This document shows positions 1 through 9,082 of a stretch of DNA of 64,000 bases, piece after piece. Within the stretch, counting starts at the first letter, position 1, and each line of letters starts with the position of its first letter. The notes under the pieces are model-generated. The model did no database searches, was not told the DNA's origin, and was given only the letters and a program-made list of their open reading frames with translations. The position numbers and the translations under genes were made by a program. Source of the DNA: Hydrogenophaga sp. (GTDB taxonomy: Bacteria > Pseudomonadota > Gammaproteobacteria > Burkholderiales > Burkholderiaceae_C); the NCBI RefSeq assembly GCF_030373225.1, contig NZ_JAUCZG010000002.1, positions 124,001 to 188,000 on the forward strand, in the 5' to 3' direction.

Positions 1-1
1 C

Positions 2-709
2 TGGCCCGGCTGGGCGGCGGTGATCCTGGCGCTGGCGCTGTGTGCGCTCTACGGCCTGCTGGTCGAGGTGCTCGCGGTGCGGCCCTTCGTCAACCGCGGC
101 TCCGACGCCTGGCTCATGGCCACGGTGGCCATGGGCATGGTGCTCGACAACGTGGTCATGTTCACCTACGGCAAGGAGCCGCGCAGCCTGCCGTCTCCGC
201 TGGCGCAGGCGCCGCTGGAGATCGCCGGCACCAACCTCGGCGTCTACCCGCTGCAGCTGCTGATTCCGGTGGTGGGCCTGGCGCTGGCCGCCGTGCTGCA
301 TACGCTGTCGCGCCGCACGCGCTGGGGCGTTGCCATGCTGGCCGTGGTGCAGAACCGCCCGGCTGCGCGGCTGATGGGCATTCCGATCCGGCGCGCGGTG
401 GCGGTGGCGTTCGCGCTGTCCACGCTGTTCGCCGGCGTCGCGGGCGTGCTGATCGCGCCGCTGTTCAACGTGCATTCCGACATGGGAACGCTGTTCGGGC
501 TGAAGGCCTTTGCGGTGGCCATCCTGGGCGGCATCACCAGCGCCTGGGGCGTGATGATCGCCGGCCTGCTGTTCGGTGTGGTCGAGGCCATGATCACCTC
601 CACGCTCGGCTCGGGCTACACGCAGATCATCACCTTCGCGCTGGTGATCGTGGCGCTGGCCTGGCGACCCAACGGGCTGTTTGGCCGTGCCGAGGTGAAG
701 AAGGTATGA
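2..709 (+). CDS. livH: Branched-chain amino acid type ABC transporter permease, LivH family (5' end outside window)
   Basis: Inner-membrane permease subunit of a HAAT-family importer. The reading frame is open from the window edge (it reads WPGWAAVILA before the GTG that the ORF track uses), so the true start lies to the left. At least five hydrophobic segments are visible, with the LivH-like stretch LGGITSAWGVMIAGLLFGVVEA near the C-terminus. The stop codon overlaps the ATG of the next gene (ATGA), which indicates translational coupling with the LivMGF fusion. Substrate cannot be read from sequence: LivH-type permeases also serve amides, urea and aromatic acids, and the downstream aldolase and acyl-CoA ligase leave an aromatic or organic acid possible. 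Confidence 0.9.
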   Translation, partial: WPGWAAVILALALCALYGLLVEVLAVRPFVNRGSDAWLMATVAMGMVLDNVVMFTYGKEPRSLPSPLAQAPLEIAGTNLGVYPLQLLIPVVGLALAAVLHTLSRRTRWGVAMLAVVQNRPAARLMGIPIRRAVAVAFALSTLFAGVAGVLIAPLFNVHSDMGTLFGLKAFAVAILGGITSAWGVMIAGLLFGVVEAMITSTLGSGYTQIITFALVIVALAWRPNGLFGRAEVKKV

Positions 710-3264
710 GCACGCGCCCTTCCTCCAAACCGCTCCTGGGTCTGGGCAGCGGCTGGCAGATCGCCGCGGTGGCCGCCGTGCTCGCGCTGGGTGCCGTGCT
801 CGCGCTCACGCTCAACGGCTACTGGGTCTTCGTGCTGGCCAACGTGGCGCTGCTGGCCATCGTGGGTGTGGGCCTGAACGTGCTGGTCGGCCTCACTGGC
901 CAGGTCTCGTTCGGCCACGTGGGGTTCTATGCCATCGGCGCCTACACCATGGCCATCCTCACCACCAAGACCGGCCTGAGCTTCTGGCTGGTGTGGCCGA
1001 TCGCGGCACTCATCGGCGGGCTGTTCGGTGCGCTGGTGGCCCTGCCGGCGCTGCGCGTGAAAGGCCCGTACCTGGCCATGATCACCATCGCGTTTGGCCT
1101 GATCGTGGAGCACAGCATCGTCGAGGCCAGCGGCCTCACCGGCGGGCAGAACGGCATCATGGGCCTGAGCGCCCCGTCGCTGGGCAGCCTGGCCCAGGGC
1201 GAACGCGCGATGGCGCTGCTGGCCATCGAAGCCGCCGGGCTGGCGCTGGCCGCCTATGCCTGGCTGTCGCGAGGCACCTGGGGCGCAGCCATGCGCGCGG
1301 TGCGCGACGCCGAGACGGCGGCCGAATCGGTGGGCCTGAACCCGCTGACCATCAAGACCGTGGCGTTCGCCGTCTCAGCCCTGTGCGCCGCCGCAGCCGG
1401 CGCCTTGTTCGCCCCGCTCTCGGGCTTCGTCACGCCGCACACCTTCGGCTTCGTGCAGTCCATCCTGTTCGTGCTGGTGGTCATGATCGGCGGCGCGGGC
1501 TCGGTGGCCGGCCCGCTGGTGGGCGCCATCATCGTCGGCCTGCTGCCCGAGCTGCTCTCGGGCCTGGAGGAATACCGCCTGCTCTTCTTCGGCGCCATGC
1601 TGCTGCTGGTGCTGTGGGTCGCACCCGACGGTGTGGCCGGCCTGGTGCGCCGCCTGCGCGAGCGCCTGCTGCCGCGCAGCGCTGCTGCAGTTTCGGCGCC
1701 TGGCAGCGCCACGCTGGCCCTGCCCGCGCGCGTGCGCCAACCCATCACCGCGCAAGGCCTGACCATGCAGTTCGGCGGCGTGCGCGCCGTGTCCGACCTG
1801 CACTTCACCGCGCCGGCTGGCCAGGTCACCAGCCTGATCGGCCCCAACGGCGCGGGCAAGTCCACCGCGCTCAACATACTGGGCGGTTTTTATCTGCCCA
1901 CCGCGGGCGCCTTCGCGCTCGGCGGCCAGGCCTTGCAGGGCCAGAACGCCATGCAGATCTCGCGCTGCGGCGTGGCCCGCACCTACCAGACGTCCCAGCT
2001 CTTCGGGTCCCTGAGCGTGCAGGACAACGTGGTGATCGCCATGCAGCGCGGTGCGCTCGGCCCGCTGCTCGGCAGCGCGCGGCGCAGCGCCCCCGCACTC
2101 ACCGGGCGCGCGCGACAACTGCTCGCCTTCTGCGGCTACACCGGCCACCCCGACACGCTGGCCGGCGACCTGCCGCATGTGGACCGCCGGCTGGTGGAGA
2201 TTGCGCGATCGCTCGCCACCGACCCCGACGCCCTGCTGCTCGACGAGCCCGCCGCCGGCCTCTCGCGCGAGGACAAGCTGCGCCTGGGCACGCTGCTGCA
2301 ACGCATCGCCGACGCGGGCCTGACCGTGCTGCTGGTCGAACACGACATGACCCTGGTGATGGACATCAGCCACCAGGTGGTGGTGCTCGATGCAGGTGTG
2401 AGGCTGGCCGTGGGCTCGCCGGTGGAAGTGCAGGCCGACACTGCCGTGCAACTGGCCTACCTGGGCGAAGCCCTGGAGACTGAAGCTTCAATACCGCGCG
2501 ACAACACCACGCACCGGCCCGAGATGCTCGGCGTGGGCTCACTCGTCGCGGGCTACGGCGCCTCACCCGTGCTGCACGGCATCGACCTGCAGGTGCGGCG
2601 TGGCGAGGTGGTGGCGCTGCTGGGCGCCAACGGCGCGGGCAAGTCCACGCTGATGAAGGCGCTGGCGGGCCTGCACCGCCCCATCCAGGGCGGCATCCAC
2701 CTCGAAGGTCGCGAACTCATGAACATGGGCGCCGAACAGGTGGTGGCCCAGGGCGTGGTGCTGGTGCCCGAAGGCCGCCAGGTGTTTCCCGAACTCAGCG
2801 TGCTCGACAATATCCGCCTGGGCGCTTTCCTGCAGACCGGGGAGCGCGACGCGCGGGTCGAGGAACAGTTGCAGCGCTTTCCGCGCCTGCGCGAGCGCCT
2901 GCACCAGCGCGCCGGCCTGCTCTCGGGCGGTGAACAGCAGATGCTGGCCATCGCACGCGCCCTGATGTCGCGCCCGCGCATCCTGCTGCTCGACGAACCC
3001 TCGCTGGGTCTCGCACCCAAGGTGATCGCCGAGCTCTTCGCCGCGCTCGACGCGCTGCGCCGCGAAGGCATGACGCTGCTGCTGGTGGACCAGATGGCGG
3101 GCCTCGCGCTGGCGCTGGCCGACCGCGCGTATGTGATGGAAGAGGGCCGCATCGTGGCGCAGGGCAGCTCGGCGGAGATCGCGGCCAACGGCGCGCTGGC
3201 GCAGGCCTACCTGGGCGACGCCCACGCGAAACCTGCCCCGCGGGAGGCGGCCAGCGTGGACTGA
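706..3264 (+). CDS. LivM-LivG-LivF triple fusion: ABC importer permease plus two ATPase domains
   Basis: An 852-residue protein starting at the ATG that overlaps the livH stop; the ORF track start at 40 is a shadow extension. Residues about 1-325 are a LivM permease (GLNVLVGLTGQVSFGHVGFY, then RVKGPYLAMITIAFGLI). About 345-590 is a LivG-like ATPase with Walker A GPNGAGKST and Walker B ALLLDEPAAGL. About 605-840 is a LivF-like ATPase with Walker A GANGAGKST, signature LLSGGEQQMLAIARAL and Walker B ILLLDEPSLGL. LivG and LivF are usually separate genes. The LivG half has LPHVDRRLVEIARSL where a signature of the YGQQ or SGGQ kind is expected, so the two nucleotide sites may be unequal. No substrate-binding protein gene is in the window. 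Confidence 0.93.
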   Translation: MSTRPSSKPLLGLGSGWQIAAVAAVLALGAVLALTLNGYWVFVLANVALLAIVGVGLNVLVGLTGQVSFGHVGFYAIGAYTMAILTTKTGLSFWLVWPIAALIGGLFGALVALPALRVKGPYLAMITIAFGLIVEHSIVEASGLTGGQNGIMGLSAPSLGSLAQGERAMALLAIEAAGLALAAYAWLSRGTWGAAMRAVRDAETAAESVGLNPLTIKTVAFAVSALCAAAAGALFAPLSGFVTPHTFGFVQSILFVLVVMIGGAGSVAGPLVGAIIVGLLPELLSGLEEYRLLFFGAMLLLVLWVAPDGVAGLVRRLRERLLPRSAAAVSAPGSATLALPARVRQPITAQGLTMQFGGVRAVSDLHFTAPAGQVTSLIGPNGAGKSTALNILGGFYLPTAGAFALGGQALQGQNAMQISRCGVARTYQTSQLFGSLSVQDNVVIAMQRGALGPLLGSARRSAPALTGRARQLLAFCGYTGHPDTLAGDLPHVDRRLVEIARSLATDPDALLLDEPAAGLSREDKLRLGTLLQRIADAGLTVLLVEHDMTLVMDISHQVVVLDAGVRLAVGSPVEVQADTAVQLAYLGEALETEASIPRDNTTHRPEMLGVGSLVAGYGASPVLHGIDLQVRRGEVVALLGANGAGKSTLMKALAGLHRPIQGGIHLEGRELMNMGAEQVVAQGVVLVPEGRQVFPELSVLDNIRLGAFLQTGERDARVEEQLQRFPRLRERLHQRAGLLSGGEQQMLAIARALMSRPRILLLDEPSLGLAPKVIAELFAALDALRREGMTLLLVDQMAGLALALADRAYVMEEGRIVAQGSSAEIAANGALAQAYLGDAHAKPAPREAASVD

Positions 3265-3267
3265 GGA

Positions 3268-3296
3268 CCGCATACGATGCGGTGGGCCCGCCCACC
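3268..3296 (+). terminator. Two overlapping hairpins after the Liv fusion gene
   Basis: CCGCAT-ACG-ATGCGG (3268-3282) overlaps GGTGGGC-CC-GCCCACC (3281-3296) immediately after the stop codon at 3264. The two stems share two bases, so they are mutually exclusive at the join. No T-tract follows, so this may be a weak or Rho-assisted terminator, or a processing hairpin in front of the aldolase gene 36 bases on. Confidence 0.35.
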
Positions 3297-3331
3297 GGGA
3301 GCAGGCCACCCCACCCTCACCCACGCCGCTC

Positions 3332-4054
3332 ATGAACCACGAAACCGACTACCACGCCGAGCCCTGTCGGCAAGCCCGCACCGACCTGGCGCTGGCCCTG
3401 CGCGCCGCCGCGCGCTTCGGCCTGTCCGAAGGCGTCTGCAACCACTTCAGCCTGGAGCTGCCCGACGGCTCGGGCCGCTTCCTGCTGAACCCGCGCGGAC
3501 TGCTGTGGAGCGAGGTGCAGGCCGACGACATCGTGATGGTGGACGTGCACGGCGAGGCCCTGGCCGGACGCCACCCGGTGGAGTCCACCGCCATGCACAT
3601 CCACAGCGGCATCCACCGGCTGGCCCGGCAGGCCGTGGTGCTGCACACGCACATGCCCTATGCCACGGCGCTCACGCTCACGCAAGACCGCGCGCTGGAC
3701 ACGACCCTGTCGCAGAACGCCATGCGCTTCCATGGCCGGGTGGCCATCGACCCGCACTACAACGGCCTGGCGCTGGACGCGCGCGAGGGTGAACGCATCG
3801 CGCGCGCCATGGGCACGGCCGACATCGCCTTTCTGGCCAACCACGGCGTGGTGGTGTGCGGCCCTCGCATCGACCACGCCTTCGACGACCTCCACTACCT
3901 CGAGCGCGCCTGCATGGCGCAGGTGCTGGCCCAGTCCACCGGGCGGCCGCTGGCGCCAGCCGACGCGGCCACCGCCGCACGCGTGGCCAGCCAGATGCAC
4001 AGCGAGCGCCTGCAGTCCGAGCTCTTCTTCGAGGCCCTGCGCCGCACCGTCTGA
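3332..4054 (+). CDS. Class II aldolase/adducin family protein
   Basis: A 240-residue single-domain protein of the class II aldolase fold (fuculose-1-phosphate aldolase, RhaD and adducin head relatives). These enzymes use a divalent metal bound by three histidines. The paired metal histidines are seen in VLHTHMPYATAL and the third in LANHGVVVCG; SEGVCNHFSLELP near residue 35 is the usual substrate-loop region. It starts 68 bases after the Liv fusion gene on the same strand. Family members near acyl-CoA and transporter genes are often unassigned aldolases or decarboxylases, so the substrate is unknown. Length is typical. Confidence 0.85.
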   Translation: MNHETDYHAEPCRQARTDLALALRAAARFGLSEGVCNHFSLELPDGSGRFLLNPRGLLWSEVQADDIVMVDVHGEALAGRHPVESTAMHIHSGIHRLARQAVVLHTHMPYATALTLTQDRALDTTLSQNAMRFHGRVAIDPHYNGLALDAREGERIARAMGTADIAFLANHGVVVCGPRIDHAFDDLHYLERACMAQVLAQSTGRPLAPADAATAARVASQMHSERLQSELFFEALRRTV

Positions 4055-4201
4055 GCCTGCGGGCGCTTGCCGCCGGCGGATCGAGGGCGCGTTGCGTCAC
4101 CACCAGGACAGCCCCACAGGGCAAACCCCATGCGCGCGCCACCGGGCTTCGTGCCCAATGCTCAGTGGCCCGAGCGTTCGGCGCCGCCAAGGAGTTTCCC
4201 G

Positions 4202-5875
4202 ATGAGCCAGCCGATCCTCGACCATGTCTACACGCACGAACGCGAGCGCGCTGACCAGCCTTTCCTGACGCAGCCCGTCGGCCAGGGCGAGGTCGTCACC
4301 TTCACCTGGGGCCAGACGATGGACCAGGCACGGCGCATGGCAGCCCACCTGCGGGCCCAGGGCTTCGAGCCCGGCGCACGCATCGCCATGCTGGCCAAGA
4401 ACAGCGCGCACTTCTTCATGGTCGACCTGGCGGTCTGGATGGCCGGCGGCACCACGGTGGCGATCTTTCCCACCGAGTCGGCCCACAACATCCGATACGT
4501 GCTCGAGCACAGCGAAGCGCGCCTGCTGTTCGTGGGCAAGCTCGACGACTGGGAACGCCAGGCCGCCGGCGTGCCCTCCAGCCTGCCCTGCATCGCGCTG
4601 CCGCTGGCGCCCGAGTGCGGATTCGAGCGCTGGGACGACATCGTCGCCCGCACCGAGCCGCTGACCGGCGAGCCTCAGCGCGCGACCGACGAACTGGCCC
4701 TGCTGCTCTACACCTCGGGCTCTACCGGCCAGCCCAAGGGCGTGATGCAGACCTTCGGCAGCGTGAGCGCGGCCACCGAGTGCATCGCCCAGGAGATGAG
4801 CCAGCGCTTTCCCGAGGGCACCGAGCTGCGCGTGCTGTCGTATCTGCCGCTGGCGCACTGTTTCGAGCGCGCCTGGGTGGAATGCCAGGCCTTTGTGCGC
4901 GGCGACATGCAGGTGTATTTCACCGACACCGCGGCCACCTTCATGCAGGACCTTCAGCGCGCGCGGCCCACGCTGTTCATCTCGGTGCCGCGCCTGTGGA
5001 CCAAATTCCAGCAGGGTGTGCTGGCGAAGATGCCGGCGGCCCAGCTCGATGCGATGCTCGACAACCCGGCCACCGCCGCGGCGGTCGGTGCGAAGGTGCT
5101 CGCCAGCCTGGGGCTGGACCAGGTGAAGAACGCCGGCAGCGGCTCTGCCCCCCTGCCCGCCGAGCTGCTGGTGTGGTACCGGCGCCTGGGCCTGAACCTG
5201 TTCGAGGGCTACGGCATGACCGAAGACTTCGCCTACTCGCACGGCGGCGACGGAGACGCTTCGCTGCCGGGTCACGTGGGCCGGCCCTACCCCGGCGTGC
5301 AGGCCCGACTGGCCGACGACGGCGAGATCCTCGTCAAGTCGCCCGGGCGCATGGCCGGGTACTACAAGCAGCCCGAACTCAACGCCGAGGCCTTCACCGA
5401 CGACGGCTTCTTCCACACCGGCGACCTCGGCGTGCTCAATGCCGACGGCGTGCTGCGCATCACCGGGCGCAAGAAGGAACTCTTCAAGACCGCCAAGGGC
5501 AAGTACGTGGCGCCGGTGCCGATCGAGAACCTGCTCAATGCCCACCCGATGGTGGAGCTGGCCCTGGTCTCGGGCGTGGGCCAGGCCACGCCATACGCGG
5601 TGCTGGTGCTCGACGAAGCTCTGCGCCCGCGACTGGTCGACCCCGCCGTTCGGGCAGAAACGCAGGCCGCGCTGGAGGCGCTGCTTCAGCAGGTCAACGA
5701 CCAACTCGCGAGCTACGAGAAACTGCAGTTCCTGGTCGTGGCCAGCGAGCCCTGGAGCATCGAGAACGGCTGCCTCACGCCCACCATGAAAATCAAGCGC
5801 AGCCGCATCGAGGCCGCGCTGGAGCCGCACCTGCCGCAGTGGTACGAGCAGCCCCGTGCGGTGGTCTGGGCCTGA
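4202..5875 (+). CDS. AMP-dependent long-chain-type acyl-CoA synthetase
   Basis: A 557-residue adenylate-forming enzyme that would activate a carboxylic acid through an acyl-AMP to the CoA thioester. The start at 4202 was chosen because AAGGAG lies 6 bases upstream and the protein begins MSQPILDHVYTHERERADQP; the longer track ORF adds an unlikely N-terminus. Motifs in order: LLYTSGSTGQPKGVMQ (phosphate loop), EGYGMTED, HTGDLGVL, GRKKELFKTAKGKYVAP and, near the C-terminus, PTMKIKRSRIE with the catalytic lysine. The KTAKGKYV hinge resembles long-chain (FAA/ACSL-like) rather than short-chain ligases. Substrate is not certain; the neighbouring importer may supply it. Confidence 0.88.
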   Translation: MSQPILDHVYTHERERADQPFLTQPVGQGEVVTFTWGQTMDQARRMAAHLRAQGFEPGARIAMLAKNSAHFFMVDLAVWMAGGTTVAIFPTESAHNIRYVLEHSEARLLFVGKLDDWERQAAGVPSSLPCIALPLAPECGFERWDDIVARTEPLTGEPQRATDELALLLYTSGSTGQPKGVMQTFGSVSAATECIAQEMSQRFPEGTELRVLSYLPLAHCFERAWVECQAFVRGDMQVYFTDTAATFMQDLQRARPTLFISVPRLWTKFQQGVLAKMPAAQLDAMLDNPATAAAVGAKVLASLGLDQVKNAGSGSAPLPAELLVWYRRLGLNLFEGYGMTEDFAYSHGGDGDASLPGHVGRPYPGVQARLADDGEILVKSPGRMAGYYKQPELNAEAFTDDGFFHTGDLGVLNADGVLRITGRKKELFKTAKGKYVAPVPIENLLNAHPMVELALVSGVGQATPYAVLVLDEALRPRLVDPAVRAETQAALEALLQQVNDQLASYEKLQFLVVASEPWSIENGCLTPTMKIKRSRIEAALEPHLPQWYEQPRAVVWA

Positions 5876-5890
5876 GGCCTTGCCTGCCCG

Positions 5891-6133
5891 TCACAGGCTC
5901 TGGAACGCGCTTTCTTGCGGGGTGAGCAGGCCCGCCACCGCGTCCGGCGTCAAGGGCTTGACCGCATGGTGGCGGATCAGGCCGATGGTGTTCGCCGTGG
6001 CCTGATCGACCGACCACGACGACGAGGTCAGCATGTTCAGCGCAAACGCCGCCTTCGGGTGGAGCCGCTCGCTCAGCGCGCGGGCCACCGCGAAGCCGTT
6101 CATGCCGGGCATGTTGATGTCCAGAAACACCAG
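5891..6133 (-). pseudogene. Truncated response-regulator receiver domain remnant
   Basis: The reading frame gives FLDINMPGMNGFAVARALSE, the phosphoacceptor-aspartate block of a CheY-like receiver domain, and later HHAVKPLTPDAV with the conserved lysine-proline. The first half of the domain (acidic pocket) is absent: an in-frame TGA stands directly before CTG-GTG-TTT-CTG at 6134-6136. Only a GTG at 6130 could start translation, giving 79 residues that cannot form a receiver fold. This looks like the 3' end of a lost regulator gene. Confidence 0.6.
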
Positions 6134-6202
6134 TCAAAAGACACACCGCCAGCGAGGCGGTACGGCCCGGCGTGCAGGGCGTCACGCCATGGCCTGCGTG
6201 GC

Positions 6203-6219
6203 GACCGCAGGCTGCGGTC
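6203..6219 (-). terminator. Hairpin just after the orphan hypothetical gene
   Basis: GACCGCAG-G-CTGCGGTC is a perfect 8-bp inverted repeat, 9 bases past the stop of the leftward gene ending at 6229. No T-tract follows on that strand. It could act as an intrinsic-like terminator or 3' stabilising hairpin. Confidence 0.35.
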
Positions 6220-6228
6220 CGGGCCGCG

Positions 6229-6777
6229 TCAGATGAAGCGCTCGATATGAATCAACGCGCCTTCGTCGAAATGGTCGAAGTTGCGGTGGATGGCGTGCGC
6301 CGCCCGGATGAGGTCGGCCTCGACAAAGCGCGGGCAGTCGATCGCCCAGAGTTGCAACGGAATGTTGGCGGCGGCCGCCAGCATGGGCCCGCTGGGCGCC
6401 CAGAACAGCGTGCCGCTGTCATGGCCGACCCGCAGGTCCTGGAAGTTGTACTGGTAGCGGCGCGTGAACATGACCGCCACGAAACGCAGTGCCGCCGCCA
6501 TCGCCACCGCCTGCGTCTGGCCGTCCGAGACGAACTGGTGCTGCACGTACTGCATGCCCAGCTCCAGCGTGGGCAGGTCTTCGATGCCGGGGATCACCGG
6601 GTACGGCGCCAGTGCAGCGCGGTCGGTCTGCAGCTTGTTGCCCATGAGCTTGAGCGCACGCCGCGCCGCCTGCACGAACAGCAGACGAGGCACCGGCTGG
6701 CAGGCGGCCTCGGGGTCGATCCGCACCACGGCGCAGGTGCCCGGGCGCTTGCTCCGGTCGTCAGGCTCGTTGTTCAT
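6229..6777 (-). CDS. Hypothetical protein, no recognised domain
   Basis: A 182-residue soluble protein beginning MNNEPDDRSKRPGT. No signal peptide, membrane segment or known motif was recognised. The C-terminal half is rich in aromatic residues (RRYQYNFQDLRVGHDSG, LQLWAIDCPRF) and ends DEGALIHIERFI. Its codon use is like that of its neighbours and a hairpin follows the stop, so it is probably a real gene. It sits alone between a regulator remnant and an MscS gene; no function is proposed. Confidence 0.6.
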   Translation of the reverse strand: MNNEPDDRSKRPGTCAVVRIDPEAACQPVPRLLFVQAARRALKLMGNKLQTDRAALAPYPVIPGIEDLPTLELGMQYVQHQFVSDGQTQAVAMAAALRFVAVMFTRRYQYNFQDLRVGHDSGTLFWAPSGPMLAAAANIPLQLWAIDCPRFVEADLIRAAHAIHRNFDHFDEGALIHIERFI

Positions 6778-7018
6778 GGCGTTTCGTGCAGCGGGTCGCC
6801 GTCAAGCCAGCCGATGCAGCTGCGTGCCCACGCTGCCGCTGAAGGCCAGTGGCCGATGGCCGGGCAGGCGGTTGGCGAGATGCGCGCCAGGCATGGCTGC
6901 GGGAGATACGTCCACGGGAGTTCCTGGTGGGTTGAGATACCTCCTGTATCGGTCGCGCCCGCAGGATCTTGATGGCTGGACCGGCATCGGCACGCGGTCG
7001 CCGGCGTGCGCGTGCGGA

Positions 7019-8125
7019 TCAGCCCGCTTGATCGACCTGCAGCGGGCTGCCCACCTGCGGTTGGGCGGGCAGGTCGCCCGACAGCTCGGCGCGCTGCCGC
7101 GGGAGACAGTCTGCGTACCCGCGTTGCATGAAATCCAGCAGACCTTCGCGCACCTCGCAGCGCAGGTTCCAACTCGCCGAGGCCGAGACCGAGGTCACCA
7201 GGCAACGCAACTGCATGGCCTGCGCACCGGCTTCCGTCACCTGGAGCGTCGCCAGGCGCCGGTCCCAATGCGCCGAGGCTTCGCACAGCCGTTGCAGTTC
7301 GGCGCGCAGCGGCGCCAGCGGCATGCGGTAGTCCACCCACAAAAACACCGTTCCGATGAGCTCCGAACTGCTCCTCGTCCAGTTCTGGAACGGCTTCTCG
7401 ATCCAGTACTGCAGGGGCACGATCAGGCGGCGCTGGTCCCAGATGCGAACCACCACATAGGTGCCGGTGATTTCCTCGATCACGCCCCATTCGTTCTCGA
7501 CGATGACCACATCGCCGAGGCGGATGGGCTGGCTCAGCCCGATCTGCAGGCCGGCGATCAGGTTGCCCAGCACGGGGCGCGCCGCAAAGCCAGCCACGAT
7601 ACCGACCACCCCGGCCGACGCCAGCAGACTGGCCCCGATCTGGCGCGCCGCGGGAAAGGTCATCAGCATCAAGGCCAGCCCGACCAGCACCACCAGGCCC
7701 TGCAGGGACCGCGCCAGCACCCGCGTTTGCGTCTGGATGCGGCGCGCCTCGAGGTTGTTGGCCATTTCCGTCGGATGGGCCGCTATCACGCCTTGCCCCA
7801 GGCCCCGCACGGCGTTGGACACCAACCATGTCGCGCAGCCGATCAGCAGCAAGGCCATCGCACGCTGAACGCCGCCAAGCCCCGGTGCATCGTCGGGCGC
7901 GCCCTGCAGCACCAGGTTGACGAACAACATCGGCAACAAGCCAATGGACGGGGAGCGGATGCTGGTGGCCACGCTGGCCGCCACCGGCGCGTCCCGCGTG
8001 GCACGCCGCACCACCCGTTCGCCCACCCGGAACACCAGACTGGCAGCGAGAACGCCCACCAGCATGCTGCCCAGCATGGGCAGCCAGGTCACGAGCGCGG
8101 GTGGAAACCAGAAGGGAAAGTTCAT
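7019..8125 (-). CDS. Mechanosensitive ion channel family protein (MscS type)
   Basis: A 368-residue inner-membrane protein. Four or five hydrophobic segments occupy residues about 10-200. The MscS pore helix and beta-domain block follows at about 185-260: SAGVVGIVAGFAARPVLGNLIAGLQIGL, then PIRLGDVVIVENEWGVIEEITGTYVVVRIWDQRRLIVP. The C-terminal region (about 265-368) is the mixed alpha/beta vestibule domain. Such channels open under membrane tension and release solutes on osmotic downshift. Expressed alone, with no obvious partner gene. The large overlapping leftward ORF 6774-7829 is a shadow. Confidence 0.9.
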   Translation of the reverse strand: MNFPFWFPPALVTWLPMLGSMLVGVLAASLVFRVGERVVRRATRDAPVAASVATSIRSPSIGLLPMLFVNLVLQGAPDDAPGLGGVQRAMALLLIGCATWLVSNAVRGLGQGVIAAHPTEMANNLEARRIQTQTRVLARSLQGLVVLVGLALMLMTFPAARQIGASLLASAGVVGIVAGFAARPVLGNLIAGLQIGLSQPIRLGDVVIVENEWGVIEEITGTYVVVRIWDQRRLIVPLQYWIEKPFQNWTRSSSELIGTVFLWVDYRMPLAPLRAELQRLCEASAHWDRRLATLQVTEAGAQAMQLRCLVTSVSASASWNLRCEVREGLLDFMQRGYADCLPRQRAELSGDLPAQPQVGSPLQVDQAG

Positions 8126-8224
8126 GTCGCAGGGTAATGCATCCAGGGGCCAGCGAGACCCGGGCGAAAAACCTGGGTCATCGCACCGGTATGCCCCTCG
8201 TCAGCGGGGTGCTCGCTCGCCGGG

Positions 8225-8743
8225 TCAGCGCCCGCGCACCAGCCACAGGGCGCCGTGCGCCAGCGCCACCTCTTCGCAATCGACCTCGCAGGCCGGCCCG
8301 GCCCGGTCGATCACCAGGAAATCCCCAGGCGCATCGAGCGCGATCAGCGGGTGGTGCCAGGTGCCGCGAGCGTAGTTGACGCCCTGCCCCGGCCCGGCCA
8401 GAAAACAGCGGATGCCCTGCGGCCCGGGTGCATCGCCCGGCGGCGCGACCACCACCAGAAACGGCACGGGTGCCAGCGCGACGAACGCCTGGCTGCCCAG
8501 GAGATGGCGCTCCATCACCGTGATGGCCAGCGGGAAGCGCCTTGGCAAGGCCTTGAAAAGGCTCACCACGGTGTGACCACCCTCGGCGGTGTCGACTTGC
8601 GCGAGATCGTGGTAACGCTCGGCAAAACCCTGGTTGATGGTGAAGTGGTGCGCCGCGTCGCTGGCCTCGATCACGTCGCCGAACGGACGAAAGGCCTCTG
8701 CGGTGAGGGCTTCAATGGTCAGGGTGTTGGGCGTGGTTGTCAT
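8225..8743 (-). CDS. allA: Ureidoglycolate lyase
   Basis: A 172-residue protein matching the AllA family, which splits ureidoglycolate into glyoxylate and urea at the end of purine (allantoin) breakdown. Characteristic blocks: LTAEAFRPFGDVIEA near the N-terminus, QGFAERYHDLA, ALPRRFPLAITVMERHLLGSQAF and YARGTWHHPLIALDAPGDFLVIDR, the cupin-like core. The start is the ATG of MTTTPNTLTIEALT; the ORF track extends it far upstream without support. No other purine-degradation genes are in the window, so it appears detached from an allantoin operon. Confidence 0.9.
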   Translation of the reverse strand: MTTTPNTLTIEALTAEAFRPFGDVIEASDAAHHFTINQGFAERYHDLAQVDTAEGGHTVVSLFKALPRRFPLAITVMERHLLGSQAFVALAPVPFLVVVAPPGDAPGPQGIRCFLAGPGQGVNYARGTWHHPLIALDAPGDFLVIDRAGPACEVDCEEVALAHGALWLVRGR

Positions 8744-9082
8744 GGGTTCTCGGCCGTCGATGCCTTGCCGTTCAGCATTGTTCACTTCCGGCACCGGACC
8801 GGCGCCCTGGACGAGGGGGTTCTGGTGCGTGCCGCCGTGGTTGGAGCAGGCGGATTGTCGCCGCCGCAGGACCCGGACCATCACGCCGGCTCGGCGCGGT
8901 GCATCCGATGGCCGGTCTGCAAGGCGTCCGGGGAACCCTGGTGGGATGCATGCCGCAAGCACCAGGACACCCCGGACGAAATCACCCACGCGTTGCGCGC
9001 GCTCAATGCGTGGCGCTGCCCGAGGCCAACAATCACACCATCGTTCACGCATCTCCAGCGCTTTCCGGGACAAGGTACCCCC
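8744..9082. other. Intergenic region between divergent allA and hydrolase genes
   Basis: 339 bases with no convincing gene. Several short open frames cross it on both strands but none has a recognisable motif or ribosome binding site. It must hold the divergent promoters for allA and the hydrolase; no clear sigma-70 pair was picked out. Confidence 0.5.

Noticed and set aside
40-705. Long ORF 40-3264 read as one gene from position 40
   Set aside because: The part before 706 is a shadow of livH in another frame; the true start is the ATG overlapping the livH stop.
6802-6993. 63-residue minus-strand ORF between the hypothetical and MscS genes
   Set aside because: No ribosome site or motif and Arg/Pro-rich composition; probably chance.
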